Source: Methanomassiliicoccus sp. UBA6
Lineage (GTDB): Archaea; Thermoplasmatota; Thermoplasmata; Methanomassiliicoccales; Methanomassiliicoccaceae
Reading direction: 5' to 3'
Assembly: GCA_002508545.1 (NCBI GenBank)
Contig: DAVH01000043.1
Coordinates: 2,614 to 16,618, forward strand
Length of the DNA: 14,005 nucleotides
In this document: positions 13,391 through 14,005 of the stretch, in pieces
Numbering within the stretch: the first letter of the stretch is position 1
Layout: the number at the start of each line of letters is the position of its first letter
Program-made: the position numbers and the translations under genes
The notes under the pieces: generated by a model
The model's input: only the letters and a program-made list of their open reading frames with translations
What the model was told of the DNA's origin: nothing
Databases searched by the model: none

Positions 13391-14005
13391 ATGGACAAGA
13401 GCAGGATAGCGGTTCTGGCCATCGTCGTGGGGGTCATCGTCTTCATACTCAAGGTGCTGGCCTACCTGGTCTCGGACTCCGTTGCCCTGCTGTCGGACGC
13501 GATGGAATCGATCATCAACATCGCTGCATCCATCCTCATGTTCGCCGCGCTGATGATCGCCTCCAGGCCGGAGGATGTCGACCACCGCTACGGTCACCAG
13601 AAAGCAGAGAACATATCGGCGCTGATCGAGGGTGTTCTCATCATCATCGCTGCCGCCCTCATCATCGAGGCGACCATCGGCCGCCTGTTAAACCCGATCG
13701 TCCTGGAGAACGTCAACCTGGGTCTTCTGATCTCGCTGTCCGCCACCTCGCTGAACGGCATCCTGGCACTGGTGATGATCCGGGTCGCCCGCTCGGCCCG
13801 CTCGATGGCCCTGGAGGGCGATGCCAAGCACCTGTTCACCGATGTGGTATCTTCGGCCGGGGTGGTCGCCGGACTGTTCATAGCCAGCGTGACCGGCCTC
13901 TACATCCTGGACCCCCTGATCGCGCTCCTCGTAGCCGTCCTCCTGATCAAGATGGGCATCGATGTGCTGCGGAAGACCTGCCGCGACCTCATGGATTCGG
14001 CGTGC
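13391..14005 (+). CDS. Cation diffusion facilitator transporter (3' end missing)
   Basis: The first 205 residues of a cation diffusion facilitator, a proton-driven exporter of divalent metals across the cell membrane. Hydrophobic helices lie at about 6-28, 32-58, 78-98, 108-132 and 152-187. Conserved motifs are SDSVALLSDAMESIIN (28-43), HRYGHQKAE (65-73) and the transmembrane metal-site pair His147 and Asp151 in DAKHLFTD. In the first motif, Glu39 and Asn43 stand where zinc transporters such as YiiP have two Asp. This fits a metal preference other than zinc but does not define it. The cytoplasmic C-terminal domain lies beyond the window. With a metal-regulated cobalt importer nearby, cobalt, nickel, iron or manganese export is a reasonable guess only. 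Confidence 0.9.
   Translation, partial: MDKSRIAVLAIVVGVIVFILKVLAYLVSDSVALLSDAMESIINIAASILMFAALMIASRPEDVDHRYGHQKAENISALIEGVLIIIAAALIIEATIGRLLNPIVLENVNLGLLISLSATSLNGILALVMIRVARSARSMALEGDAKHLFTDVVSSAGVVAGLFIASVTGLYILDPLIALLVAVLLIKMGIDVLRKTCRDLMDSAC

Overview
The window looks archaeal, most likely a GC-rich methanogenic or related euryarchaeon; the order Methanomassiliicoccales or another Thermoplasmata-like lineage is my best guess, not proven. The reasons are TATA-like boxes about 27-32 bases before several start codons, oligo-T tracts as likely terminators, purine-rich ribosome binding sites inside the operon, and a gene set (CbiMQO cobalt importer, CobQ, CbiA, Lhr-like helicase, ferredoxin-type proteins) typical of methanogens. 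Window ends cut two genes: an unidentified protein at 1-201 and a cation efflux protein at 13391-14005.

The core is a minus-strand block from 8677 down to 206 that reads as a cobalt uptake and cobalamin (or related tetrapyrrole) amidation operon: cbiM with a fused CbiN-like tail, cbiQ, cbiO, cbiA, cobQ, a second short cobQ paralogue, and an ATP-grasp ligase. Spacing is tight (17-base overlap, 4-base gap, 84-base gap, 1-base gap, ATGA overlap, then 121 bases before the ligase). The importer brings in Co2+, CbiA amidates the a and c side chains, and CobQ amidates the remaining carboxylates to give cobyric acid. The two CobQ paralogues are unusual: the long one has a glutaminase domain and a Cys-rich N-terminal domain but altered synthetase motifs, while the short one lacks the glutaminase domain but keeps those same motifs.

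Upstream (8792-9181) is a Fur-family regulator on the same strand with its own promoter and a T7 terminator. A 9-base motif, ATTAGTAAT, occurs both over the regulator's start site and in front of cbiM, which suggests that this regulator controls itself and the cobalt operon.

Further right are a ferredoxin-like protein with a CNCCECCC motif (9302-10153) and a small membrane protein with two zinc ribbons (10210-10656), both minus strand. A 439-base intergenic stretch (10657-11095) follows. It holds a TATA box, strong inverted repeats and trailing T-tracts on the plus strand, and could encode a structured non-coding RNA. Then come a TPR-containing Lhr-like helicase (plus), a convergent small four-Cys protein (minus), and the divergent cation efflux transporter (plus).

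Single genes appear to be leaderless or nearly so, while genes inside the operon have Shine-Dalgarno sites. No mobile element, CRISPR array, tRNA or rRNA was seen.
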